From an archaeon (GTDB taxonomy: Archaea > Thermoplasmatota > Thermoplasmata > Methanomassiliicoccales > Methanomethylophilaceae): DNA of 11,368 nucleotides. The notes beneath the pieces were generated by a model. It was not told the origin of the DNA and did no database searches. It was given only the letters and a program-made list of their open reading frames with translations. Of this stretch, positions 1-5,226 are shown piece by piece (the first letter of the stretch is position 1; each line of letters starts with the position of its first letter). The translations under genes and the position numbers were made by a program. Location of the stretch: NCBI GenBank assembly GCA_024399225.1, contig JAKSHV010000016.1:1-11368 (forward strand), read 5' to 3'.

Positions 1-42
1 GAGGCTGAAAAACTCTACAACGAAGTGGAGGGATCCCTTTGA
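1..42 (+). CDS. 3' end of an upstream gene, probably replication protein A (partial)
   Basis: An open frame runs in from the window edge and ends EAEKLYNEVEGSL followed by TGA. Only 13 codons are visible, so the sequence itself shows no function. The TGA overlaps the TTG start of the next gene (TTGA), and the ribosome binding site of that gene (27-33) lies inside these codons, so the two are probably translationally coupled. Genes of the family found downstream are commonly paired with an archaeal rpa gene, which makes an ssDNA-binding RPA subunit the best guess. That identity is inferred from context alone. Confidence 0.55.
   Translation, partial: EAEKLYNEVEGSL
27..33 (+). promoter_or_regulatory. 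Shine-Dalgarno site deciding the TTG start at 39
   Basis: GGAGGGA lies inside the last codons of the upstream gene, five bases before TTG at 39. It supports the unusual start codon and translational coupling of the pair. Confidence 0.7.
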
Positions 43-956
43 ACAACCGCAGAGAGACCGCATGGAGGGTTTTCGCAACCGAACTCAACAGTGCGGCATT
101 CGAGATCGAAGGCAACAAGGACGAGATGAAGCCTTCCTACCAGCTCAGCAGGCTTGGAGCGATCATCAACAGGGTCCTCGTGGCAGGAGTGCTCACCGAG
201 AAAGACAACGTCGGATCCGACGAAGAGCCCATGTGGAGGGGACGTATCCTCGATGCAAGCTCTGGCACTGTGTTCATCAACGTCGGAAGATACCAGCCCG
301 AGGCAGCCGCAACCATGGCTGACATCGAGGTCCCCTGCCGCGTCGCAGTGGTCGGAAAGGTCAAATCCTACTCCACCGACGAAGGAAAGACCTGGATCTC
401 CATCCGCCCCGAGAGGGTCGTTCAGATCGACGAGGCAACCCACAACGAATGGCTCCTCGATGCAGCTAAGTCCACCTGGAAGAGGCTCCTTGACATGAGG
501 AAAGCCATCGGACAGGCAGACAGGACTCCCGAGGGACTTATGGCCGCAGGACTCGGAGAGCTTTCCGCAAGGGGGGTCTCCATGGCAATCGACCAGTACG
601 GAATGCCCGAATCCGCAGTATACCTGAAATCCATTCAGACCGCACTCAGGGCACTTCTTCCCGACAAAAACATCGATCTGGGTCTTCCCGAGGACATGGC
701 CGATGCACCCGAGGAGATCGATATCGAACCTCAGACCTCATCACCTGCTTCCGGCAACTCCGAGGACAAGGAGGAGATCATCCTTCAGCTTCTCGAGGAC
801 CTCGACAAAGAGGGCAAGGGAGCACCCAGAGAGGAACTCGAGGATGAGGCATCTAGCAGAGGTATCTCCCCCATGGAGCTTGAGGAGATCACCAACAGCC
901 TCATGGACAAGGGACTCGTCTACGAGCCCAACCTCAGGTACCTGAAACGCATTTGA
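39..956 (+). CDS. RPA-associated OB-fold / winged-helix protein (COG3390 type)
   Basis: This 305-residue protein probably works with single-stranded DNA-binding RPA in replication and repair. Residues about 35-130 look like the OB fold of the archaeal RPA-associated family: WRGRILDASSG, then GRYQPEAA, IEVPCRVAVVGKV and a closing SIRPERV. An acidic, Ser/Pro-rich linker follows (about 215-243). Residues 243-305 look like a winged helix ending GLVYEPNLRYLKRI, which resembles the C-terminal winged helix of archaeal MCM. The start is TTG at 39, supported by GGAGGGA at 27-33, five bases upstream; the first in-frame ATG would remove part of the family's conserved N-terminus. It overlaps the preceding gene by four bases, so both probably share one mRNA, which ends at the double hairpin 965-997. 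The family call is from remembered sequence features, not a search. Confidence 0.85.
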   Translation: MNNRRETAWRVFATELNSAAFEIEGNKDEMKPSYQLSRLGAIINRVLVAGVLTEKDNVGSDEEPMWRGRILDASSGTVFINVGRYQPEAAATMADIEVPCRVAVVGKVKSYSTDEGKTWISIRPERVVQIDEATHNEWLLDAAKSTWKRLLDMRKAIGQADRTPEGLMAAGLGELSARGVSMAIDQYGMPESAVYLKSIQTALRALLPDKNIDLGLPEDMADAPEEIDIEPQTSSPASGNSEDKEEIILQLLEDLDKEGKGAPREELEDEASSRGISPMELEEITNSLMDKGLVYEPNLRYLKRI

Positions 957-964
957 AAATAATC

Positions 965-997
965 GGGGGTTAACCCCCTCCGGCCTTCGGGCCGGAG
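965..997. terminator. Double-hairpin terminator between convergent genes
   Basis: Two hairpins lie back to back in the 53-base gap between the RPA-associated gene (plus) and the MEMO gene (minus). The first is GGGGG-TTAA-CCCCC (965-978). The second is an 8-bp stem, CTCCGGCC-TTCG-GGCCGGAG (978-997), with a UUCG loop in plus-strand RNA. Base 978 can pair in only one of them at a time. T-rich sequence follows on both sides: GATTTTT at 1001-1007 for plus-strand RNA, and the complement of AAATAAT (957-963) for minus-strand RNA. It probably stops transcription from both directions. Confidence 0.75.
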
Positions 998-1009
998 TAT
1001 GATTTTTGA

Positions 1010-1822
1010 TCAGTATTTACGCATAACGACAGAACCGTAACCTACGACGGAACTTCTGTCGAGATTCATGGACTCGAAGGAATCGGTCTGGTTGAGGATC
1101 TCAATCTTGCCGGGCCCGTTGAGCATCATTGCGACCGCTATGGGGCCGTAACCGCACACGGACAGGTTGTTGGTCCTCACATCATCGAAGACGGCGGATA
1201 CGCTGCCGGAAGCCACGCTGCTGAGGAAGCGGGAATCGATGCTGTCGGCCAATGCCTTGGGCAGATAGTGTGCAAGGTCGCTGGATGCCACTACGACCAC
1301 ACGGTGGCCGGCACAGGCGATCCTGATGGCGTTGACGAGGCGTTCGGCGGTGTGCAAGTCCTGACGGCCCATGATGATCGGCACGATCTTCGCCTTGGGG
1401 TCGATGTACTGGATGAAAGGCAGCTCGACCTCGATGGAGTGCTCCCTGATGTGCGCGTTGGAATCATCGGGAATGAACTCTCTGAGACGTGCTGCGATCT
1501 GCTGGTGCACGGGACAGACACCGAAGGGGGTGCAGTAGTCCTCAGTGCTCATGACAGCATCATAGGGCACTCCGACATGGTCGGGGCCGATGACGATGTA
1601 TGCCTCGGGAAGGCCGTCTTCAGCGATTGCTTTGAAAGAGTGTGCCGCACAGGTTCCGGAATACATGTAGCCGGCGTGAGGGGCTACAACGGCCGTTATG
1701 GAGTGTTTATCGGTACATGCTCCGGGCTCTCCCGGACCACTCAGGAAACAATGCCTAATCTGCTCTCTGAGAATTCCTGCATCGGCAGGATAGAATGAAC
1801 CTGAAACAGCGGGTACGCGCAT
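1010..1822 (-). CDS. MEMO family protein (AmmeMemoRadiSam system protein B-like)
   Basis: This 270-residue protein matches the MEMO family (relatives of human MEMO1, structurally related to extradiol dioxygenases). The start MRVPAVSGSFYPAD, then VAPHAGYMYSG (46-56), GPDH (79-82), REHSIEVELPF (126-136), SSDLAHY (180-186) and CGYGPIAVAM (223-232) are all family signatures. His49, His82, His185 and Cys223 line up by motif with the metal-binding His/His/His/Cys set described for human MEMO1. The usual GPNH reads GPDH here. Length is normal for the family. The start is ATG at 1822; a TATA-like box centred about 25 bp upstream suggests a leaderless message. The archaeal function is unsettled. Partner AMMECR1 and radical-SAM genes, sometimes linked to it elsewhere, are not adjacent. 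It lies downstream of rpsB but behind a hairpin terminator. Confidence 0.9.
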   Translation of the reverse strand: MRVPAVSGSFYPADAGILREQIRHCFLSGPGEPGACTDKHSITAVVAPHAGYMYSGTCAAHSFKAIAEDGLPEAYIVIGPDHVGVPYDAVMSTEDYCTPFGVCPVHQQIAARLREFIPDDSNAHIREHSIEVELPFIQYIDPKAKIVPIIMGRQDLHTAERLVNAIRIACAGHRVVVVASSDLAHYLPKALADSIDSRFLSSVASGSVSAVFDDVRTNNLSVCGYGPIAVAMMLNGPGKIEILNQTDSFESMNLDRSSVVGYGSVVMRKY

Positions 1823-1842
1823 AACAGGTTATCCGGGTGAAT

Positions 1843-1855
1843 GATAAAAATAGTA
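1843..1855 (-). promoter_or_regulatory. TATA-like promoter of the MEMO gene
   Basis: On the minus strand the sequence reads TACTATTTTTATC, centred about 25-27 bp before the ATG at 1822. That is the spacing expected when transcription begins at or next to the start codon. No Shine-Dalgarno site is visible, which agrees with a leaderless mRNA. The same T-rich run directly follows the hairpin 1857-1876. Confidence 0.45.
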
Positions 1856-1856
1856 T

Positions 1857-1876
1857 CCCCCGGGAAATCCCGGGGG
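1857..1876 (-). terminator. rpsB terminator hairpin
   Basis: CCCCCGGG and CCCGGGGG form a perfect 8-bp GC stem with a 4-base loop. On the minus strand it is followed by ATACTATTTTTAT, a U-rich tail in RNA. It lies 23 bases beyond the rpsB stop codon. Confidence 0.75.
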
Positions 1877-1885
1877 TAAGGAATT

Positions 1886-1902
1886 TGAAGTCTGAGACTT
1901 CA
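1886..1902. repeat. Perfect 17-bp palindrome over the rpsB stop codon
   Basis: TGAAGTCTGAGACTTCA is symmetrical around base 1894. As RNA it can form a 7-bp stem with a 3-base loop. It includes the rpsB stop codon (1900-1902) and lies just before the GC-rich terminator hairpin, so it may be a first stem of a two-part terminator or protect the 3' end. Confidence 0.55.
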
Positions 1903-2526
1903 GTACTTTGCTTCGAAGTCTTCGATCTGGAGCTTGTAGTCTGCGGGGTCCTTGAGGTCTCCACGTGCGAGGAGAACTTCCCTGGTAAGGAGCCAGTAGA
2001 TGCAAGCGAGGGAGCGGCGTCCCTTGTTGTTGGTGGGGACAACGAGGTCGACGGAGCGGGTCTCGTTGTTTGCGTCGCACATTGCGATGATCGGGATACC
2101 GAGGTTGAGTGCCTCTGCGAGTGCCTGTTTGTCGGCTGCAGGGTCGGTGACGACGAGCACATCGGGCTCGATGTAGTGGGGGTTGATGGGGTTGGTGAGG
2201 GTTCCGGGAACGAAACGTCCTGCGAAGGCGGGTGCTCCGATTGCCTTGGAGAACTCCCTTGCGGGCCTCTGTCCGTACTGCCTTGCAGAGGTGACGAGGA
2301 TCCTCTTGGGGTCGAAGCCTGCGAGGAAGTGTGCTGCTGCCCTGATCCTCTCGTCGGTCTTCTTGATGTTGAGAACGTAGAGACCGTCCTGCCTGACCTT
2401 GTAGATGAAGTCCTTCATGTCTGCGGATTTGTACTGGGTTCCGATGTGGACACCGGAGGTGAGGTAGATGTCCTCGGTAACGAGGAGTTCTCCATCGATA
2501 ACCTGAGACTCTTCATATTCTGCCAT
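1900..2526 (-). CDS. rps2: Small ribosomal subunit protein S2 (archaeal uS2)
   Basis: This 208-residue protein is a component of the 30S subunit. Family motifs are clear: [24 protein letters not shown] (22-45), [25 protein letters not shown] (82-92), [11 protein letters not shown] (103-112), [20 protein letters not shown] (120-139), [11 protein letters not shown] (143-152) and [11 protein letters not shown] (163-173). Length and the lack of the bacterial C-terminal extension are typical of archaea. The chosen start is the ATG at 2526, preceded by AAGGAGT; an in-frame ATG at 2565 would add 13 residues ([13 protein letters not shown]), but it lies within the stem of a leader hairpin and lacks such a site. 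Upstream come structured leader RNA, a good TATA box and the repeat region 2637-2740. It stands apart from the usual archaeal rpsB neighbours (such as enolase and RNA polymerase subunit N), none of which is adjacent. Confidence 0.97.
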   Translation of the reverse strand: MAEYEESQVIDGELLVTEDIYLTSGVHIGTQYKSADMKDFIYKVRQDGLYVLNIKKTDERIRAAAHFLAGFDPKRILVTSARQYGQRPAREFSKAIGAPAFAGRFVPGTLTNPINPHYIEPDVLVVTDPAADKQALAEALNLGIPIIAMCDANNETRSVDLVVPTNNKGRRSLACIYWLLTREVLLARGDLKDPADYKLQIEDFEAKY

Positions 2527-2533
2527 TTTGATT

Positions 2534-2540
2534 ACTCCTT
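2534..2540 (-). promoter_or_regulatory. Ribosome binding site of rpsB, deciding the start
   Basis: The minus strand reads AAGGAGT, seven bases before the ATG at 2526. This favours 2526 over the in-frame ATG at 2565. Confidence 0.8.
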
Positions 2541-2548
2541 TTGTTTTT

Positions 2549-2591
2549 CCCGGCTGACCGGGCATGCCTCATCCGGCACGTTACGGTGCCG
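2549..2591 (-). promoter_or_regulatory. Structured 5' leader of rpsB (two hairpins)
   Basis: If transcription starts about 25 bp past the TATA box (near 2600), the rpsB mRNA has a leader of roughly 75 bases. It can form two hairpins: a 6-bp stem CGGCAC/GTGCCG (2574-2591) with a 6-base loop, and a 5-bp stem CCCGG/CCGGG (2549-2562) with a 4-base loop. The second is followed by A-rich sequence and the ribosome binding site. It could be a feedback site for S2 or another protein; the sequence shows only the hairpins. Confidence 0.4.
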
Positions 2592-2624
2592 TATGCGGAA
2601 TTGGGACTGCGTATCAGCAGGACC

Positions 2625-2633
2625 ATTATAAAG
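2625..2633 (-). promoter_or_regulatory. TATA box of rpsB
   Basis: The minus strand reads CTTTATAAT, close to the archaeal TATA consensus. It predicts a start of transcription near 2600, well upstream of the ATG at 2526. Confidence 0.6.
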
Positions 2634-2636
2634 GTT

Positions 2637-2740
2637 GCGCGTACGCGTGTTTAATAAGTTAGTTAAACAACAAATGTACGCGTGCGTGGTATTTTATTAT
2701 TAAGTTAGTTAAACAACAAAATACGTGCGCGCATACGCGT
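2637..2740. repeat. Two 20-bp direct repeats between alternating purine-pyrimidine islands
   Basis: The 20-mer TAAGTTAGTTAAACAACAAA occurs exactly at 2655-2674 and 2701-2720, with a 46-bp period. Each copy holds an imperfect dyad, GTTnnTTAAnnAAC. Around them are islands rich in CG, TA and TG steps: GCGCGTACGCGTG (2637-2649), TACGCGTGCGTGG (2677-2689) and TACGTGCGCGCATACGCGT (2722-2740). The block lies between the TATA boxes of rpsB (minus) and the DUF2240 gene (plus), as expected for shared operators or activator sites. It is too short and irregular for a CRISPR array, and no cdc6/orc1 gene is near to suggest an origin. Confidence 0.7.
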
Positions 2741-2753
2741 AATAAAGAGCGAC

Positions 2754-2762
2754 AATATTTTT
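2754..2762 (+). promoter_or_regulatory. TATA-like box of the DUF2240 gene
   Basis: AATATTTTT is centred about 27 bp before the ATG at 2785, which fits a leaderless or nearly leaderless mRNA. No Shine-Dalgarno site is present before that ATG. Confidence 0.4.
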
Positions 2763-2784
2763 AGTGAGTGCGCGATTACCAGCC

Positions 2785-3294
2785 ATGGCCGATGAACTCG
2801 AAATCTGCGCAGCCGCATTCTTCCGCATCAAGGGAAAGGACGTTGTCACCGTGAAGGAGTTCACAATGTCGGTGAGTCTGGATTTCAAATGGCTCTCGGC
2901 AAAACACACCGAGGCCCTTCTCAAGAAGCTTCTCGAGATGAAATACATTGTCAAGACCGGAGACTACCTGAAGCCTGGAAAAGACTTCTCGCCGATCCGC
3001 ATCCCCGTCGCATACAAACCTTCCGAGGATCTGATCAAAATTCTATCTGGCACTGTGGAAAAACCTGCACCTTCCGCAGGTTCTGAAAAACCCTCCCAGG
3101 ACATGTTCATGGAGCTCATGAAGCTTGCAGAGCAGAACGGAATTTCCAAAGGAGAGTATGTTTCCGAAAGCAATGCCATCAAGAAGAAACTCGGTGTCGA
3201 ATCCAGCGTTGCAGGACTCATCCTGCTAAACGAGAAAGGCATCGACATAAGTAAAGTGAAGGACCTGGTTTATGCCCAGGTCCTGAAAAACTGA
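2785..3294 (+). CDS. DUF2240 family protein
   Basis: This 169-residue, soluble, lysine-rich protein fits the archaeal DUF2240 family, whose function I do not know. The N-terminal part carries the family pattern: a short helix ending AAFFRIKGKD, then KEFTMSVSLDFKWLSAKHTEALLKKLLEMKYI (24-55), LKPGKDF (62-68) and IRIPVAYKPSEDL (71-83). It looks like a winged-helix-type nucleic-acid-binding fold, but that is inference. After a Pro/Ser-rich linker (about 92-106) comes a C-terminal helical region. The start is ambiguous: GTG at 2764 would add seven residues (MSARLPA), while ATG at 2785 begins the family-like sequence and sits at leaderless distance from a TATA-like box. It is divergent from rpsB and convergent with mbf1, six bases apart. 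Confidence 0.75.
   Translation: MADELEICAAAFFRIKGKDVVTVKEFTMSVSLDFKWLSAKHTEALLKKLLEMKYIVKTGDYLKPGKDFSPIRIPVAYKPSEDLIKILSGTVEKPAPSAGSEKPSQDMFMELMKLAEQNGISKGEYVSESNAIKKKLGVESSVAGLILLNEKGIDISKVKDLVYAQVLKN
3260..3284. terminator. 9-bp hairpin inside the last codons of the DUF2240 gene
   Basis: AGGACCTGG (3260-3268) and CCAGGTCCT (3276-3284) pair perfectly with a 7-base loop. The hairpin encodes the end of the DUF2240 protein and lies about 16 bases past the mbf1 stop codon. With only six bases between the convergent genes there is no room for a separate terminator. Following T runs are weak on both strands (TTTACTTCTTTT at 3300-3311 for plus), so the terminator role is tentative. Confidence 0.4.
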
Positions 3295-3300
3295 AACGGT

Positions 3301-3816
3301 TTACTTCTTTTCGACCTTGATGAAGTTACCGAGGGTCATGCCCTGGGACTTCTGTCCTCCGCCGACGACTCCGCCTTCCTTAATGGCTTCCTTCAGCTTG
3401 ATGGAAAGAGCCTTCTCGAGCTTGGCGATGATCTTGTCATCGGGAACGAGATCCTGGGATTCGATCTTGACGATGGTTCCCTTCTTCTCGTTGATGGACT
3501 GTGCGAACTCCTCTGCAGTGAGTCCCCTCTTCTCACGTGCCTTGCGGATAACCTCTCCGTAGTCGGCAATGAGCTCCACTCCGCCGTTGGCTGAGTAGAT
3601 GTCACGGGTCTGCATACGCCTCTCACGCTTCTCCAGCCTTTCCTGGATGATGGCATTGTTAGAACCGGAATAGGATGCGCCGTTGTTGGATCCGGGGGTG
3701 ACGTTGCGCTTATCGCTGTCACCGAACTTGGAACAGTTAGGACAGAGATTGAGCTTTGCTCCCTGGACCATCATGGCACGGCAAGGTGCGTCCTTTCCGC
3801 ACATCTCGCAAATCAT
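3301..3816 (-). CDS. mbf1: Archaeal multiprotein bridging factor MBF1 homologue
   Basis: This 171-residue protein has the archaeal MBF1 layout. An N-terminal zinc ribbon uses Cys3, Cys6, Cys25 and Cys28 (CEMC and CPNC). A polar Gly/Ser/Asn linker (about 38-54) and a basic stretch follow. A cro/C1-type helix-turn-helix spans about 86-140 (YGEVIRKAREKRGLTAEEFAQSINEKKGTIVKIE). The C-terminus ends TLGNFIKVEKK, a typical archaeal MBF1 tail. Eukaryotic MBF1 bridges activators and TBP; in archaea association with the ribosome has been reported, so a role in transcription, translation or both is possible. The ATG at 3816 has a TATA box about 27 bp upstream and almost no leader. It is divergent from pan, with a 157-base shared promoter region. 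Confidence 0.93.
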   Translation of the reverse strand: MICEMCGKDAPCRAMMVQGAKLNLCPNCSKFGDSDKRNVTPGSNNGASYSGSNNAIIQERLEKRERRMQTRDIYSANGGVELIADYGEVIRKAREKRGLTAEEFAQSINEKKGTIVKIESQDLVPDDKIIAKLEKALSIKLKEAIKEGGVVGGGQKSQGMTLGNFIKVEKK

Positions 3817-3838
3817 ACCAACTCTATAGCTATTGAAC

Positions 3839-3847
3839 GCTATAAAC
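3839..3847 (-). promoter_or_regulatory. TATA box of mbf1
   Basis: The minus strand reads GTTTATAGC, centred about 27 bp before the ATG at 3816. This predicts a start of transcription within a few bases of the start codon. Confidence 0.55.
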
Positions 3848-3877
3848 CCTTACACGGTCCAAAGTCTGGCAAGACGT

Positions 3878-3891
3878 GTTAACATATTAAC
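3878..3891. repeat. Operator-like inverted repeat between mbf1 and pan
   Basis: GTTAA-CATA-TTAAC is a perfect 5-bp inverted repeat with a 4-base centre, in the divergent promoter region and upstream of both TATA candidates. It could bind a dimeric regulator; it may also be chance in AT-rich DNA. Confidence 0.35.
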
Positions 3892-3916
3892 GACTCTCCG
3901 GGGAAGGTCCACTTTC

Positions 3917-3962
3917 ATTTATGATAGGGCAAACTAATTTAAAAGAGAGCCATTAGGTGGGA
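3917..3962 (+). promoter_or_regulatory. Promoter and ribosome binding site region of pan
   Basis: Two TATA-like stretches are visible: ATTTATGA (3917-3924) and AATTTAAAAG (3936-3945). Purine-rich AGGTGGGA (3955-3962) is a plausible ribosome binding site 11 bases before the ATG at 3974. The first TATA candidate would put this site inside the mRNA; the second would start transcription just past it. I cannot choose between them. Confidence 0.35.
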
Positions 3963-3973
3963 TAGGGAACTAT

Positions 3974-5170
3974 ATGCCGGAACAATCTGAAACCGAAGAA
4001 CTCAAAGCGAAGATTATCGCACTCGAAGAAAGGAACGTCCGCCTCATGGAGGACCTCCAGAACGCAGAAAACGAGAAACGTTACTCCGAAAGTGAGCTGT
4101 TCAGGCTTCAGAAGGACCTTGCCCGTGTGAGGAGCGAGCTCGAGAGACTCAAGAGCCCTCCCCTCGTGATCGGATCGCTCAGGGATGTTCTCCCCGACAA
4201 CAAGGTAATCGTCAAGAGTACCACCGGTCCCGATTTCATTGTCTCGGTCTCTCAGTACGTTCCCGCCAAGGACCTTGTGCCCGGCGCAAGGGTATCCCTC
4301 AACAAACAGACCCTCGCAGTGATGGAGGTTCTCCCCGCTCCCCTCGACCCCGTAGTCACCGGAGCAGAGATCATGGAGAAGCCTGACCTCACCTACGACG
4401 ACATCGGAGGTCTCAAGGACCAGATGGTGGAACTGAGGGAAGCAGTCGAAGACCCCCTCCTCAGGCCCGAACTCTACAAGAAGGTCGGAATCCAGCCTCC
4501 GAAGGGAGTTCTCCTCGTCGGTCCCCCGGGAACCGGAAAGACCCTCATGGCAAAGGCCGTCGCCAATGCAACCAACGCAACCTTCATCAGGCTCGTCGGA
4601 TCCGAATTAGTCCAGAAATACATCGGAGAGGGTGCAAGGCTTGTCCGCGAACTCTTCGAACTCGCAAAGGAGAAGGCACCTAGTATTGTCTTCATCGATG
4701 AGATCGACTCCGTCGGTGCAAAGAGGGCGGATGTCGCCACCTCCGGAGACAGGGAGGTTCAGAGGACCCTTATGCAGCTCCTTTCCGAACTCGACGGATT
4801 CACCCCCAGCGGAGACGTCAAGATCATCGGTGCTACCAACAGGCCCGACATCCTCGACGACGCACTACTCAGGCCCGGAAGGTTCGACAGGATTATCGAG
4901 GTCGGACTGCCCGACGCCGAAGGCCGTGAACAGATCTTCAAGATCCATCTTGCCCGTATGAGTGTCTCCAAGAAAGTTGATGTCAAAAAGATCGCAGAGG
5001 CTTCCGAGGGAGCCTCCGGTGCACAGATCAAGAACATCTGTACCGAGGCAGGAATGCTCTGCATCCGCGATAACCGCGACACCATTACTCCCGAAGACTT
5101 CGAAGCTGCACGTGTCAAGGTCCTCGAGAACAAGAAGAAGGACACCGTACCCGCATACCTGTACGGATGA
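3974..5170 (+). CDS. pan: Proteasome-activating nucleotidase (PAN, AAA+ ATPase)
   Basis: This 398-residue ATPase forms hexameric rings that unfold proteins and feed them to the archaeal 20S proteasome. Residues about 5-60 form a coiled coil ending at Pro62-Pro63, where PAN subunits switch between cis and trans proline. An OB domain follows (about 64-125). The AAA+ module has Walker A GPPGTGKT (183-190), the aromatic pore loop KYIG (215-218, Tyr216), Walker B VFIDEID (239-245), sensor 1 GATNRP (286-291) and arginine fingers in RPGRFDR (Arg303, Arg306). The C-terminal end is LYG, an HbYX motif that docks into 20S alpha-subunit pockets and opens the gate. Length matches known PANs and all key residues are present. 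The proteasome subunit genes are not in this window. A hairpin (5178-5194) follows the stop, so expression is probably independent of the next gene. Confidence 0.97.
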   Translation: MPEQSETEELKAKIIALEERNVRLMEDLQNAENEKRYSESELFRLQKDLARVRSELERLKSPPLVIGSLRDVLPDNKVIVKSTTGPDFIVSVSQYVPAKDLVPGARVSLNKQTLAVMEVLPAPLDPVVTGAEIMEKPDLTYDDIGGLKDQMVELREAVEDPLLRPELYKKVGIQPPKGVLLVGPPGTGKTLMAKAVANATNATFIRLVGSELVQKYIGEGARLVRELFELAKEKAPSIVFIDEIDSVGAKRADVATSGDREVQRTLMQLLSELDGFTPSGDVKIIGATNRPDILDDALLRPGRFDRIIEVGLPDAEGREQIFKIHLARMSVSKKVDVKKIAEASEGASGAQIKNICTEAGMLCIRDNRDTITPEDFEAARVKVLENKKKDTVPAYLYG

Positions 5171-5177
5171 AACTACA

Positions 5178-5200
5178 GCCGGGGTCATCCCGGCATTCTT
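5178..5200 (+). terminator. Terminator hairpin after pan
   Basis: GCCGGG (5178-5183) and CCCGGC (5189-5194) form a perfect 6-bp stem with a 5-base loop, followed by ATTCTTTT. It begins seven bases after the pan stop codon. It also argues against a start at 5167 for the next gene, which would put this hairpin in its coding region. Confidence 0.6.
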
Positions 5201-5226
5201 TTCAATATACCCAGATAGGGATTTTC

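Noticed and set aside
1837..2631. A 264-residue plus-strand open frame
   Set aside because: It is antisense to rpsB and runs across the terminator, leader and TATA box; it has no promoter of its own and its translation looks like a shadow.
2637..2740. CRISPR array or replication origin
   Set aside because: There are only two repeat copies, no regular spacers and no cas genes; no cdc6/orc1 gene or recognisable origin-recognition box is present.
2764..2784. GTG start at 2764 for the DUF2240 gene
   Set aside because: It lacks a ribosome binding site and adds seven residues outside the family pattern; the ATG at 2785 fits the TATA spacing better. It remains possible.
5167..5226. Start of the radical-SAM-like gene at the ATG overlapping the pan stop
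   Set aside because: The 20 extra residues would be encoded across the pan terminator hairpin and look unlike a folded N-terminus; the ATG at 5227 is better placed. It is not fully excluded.
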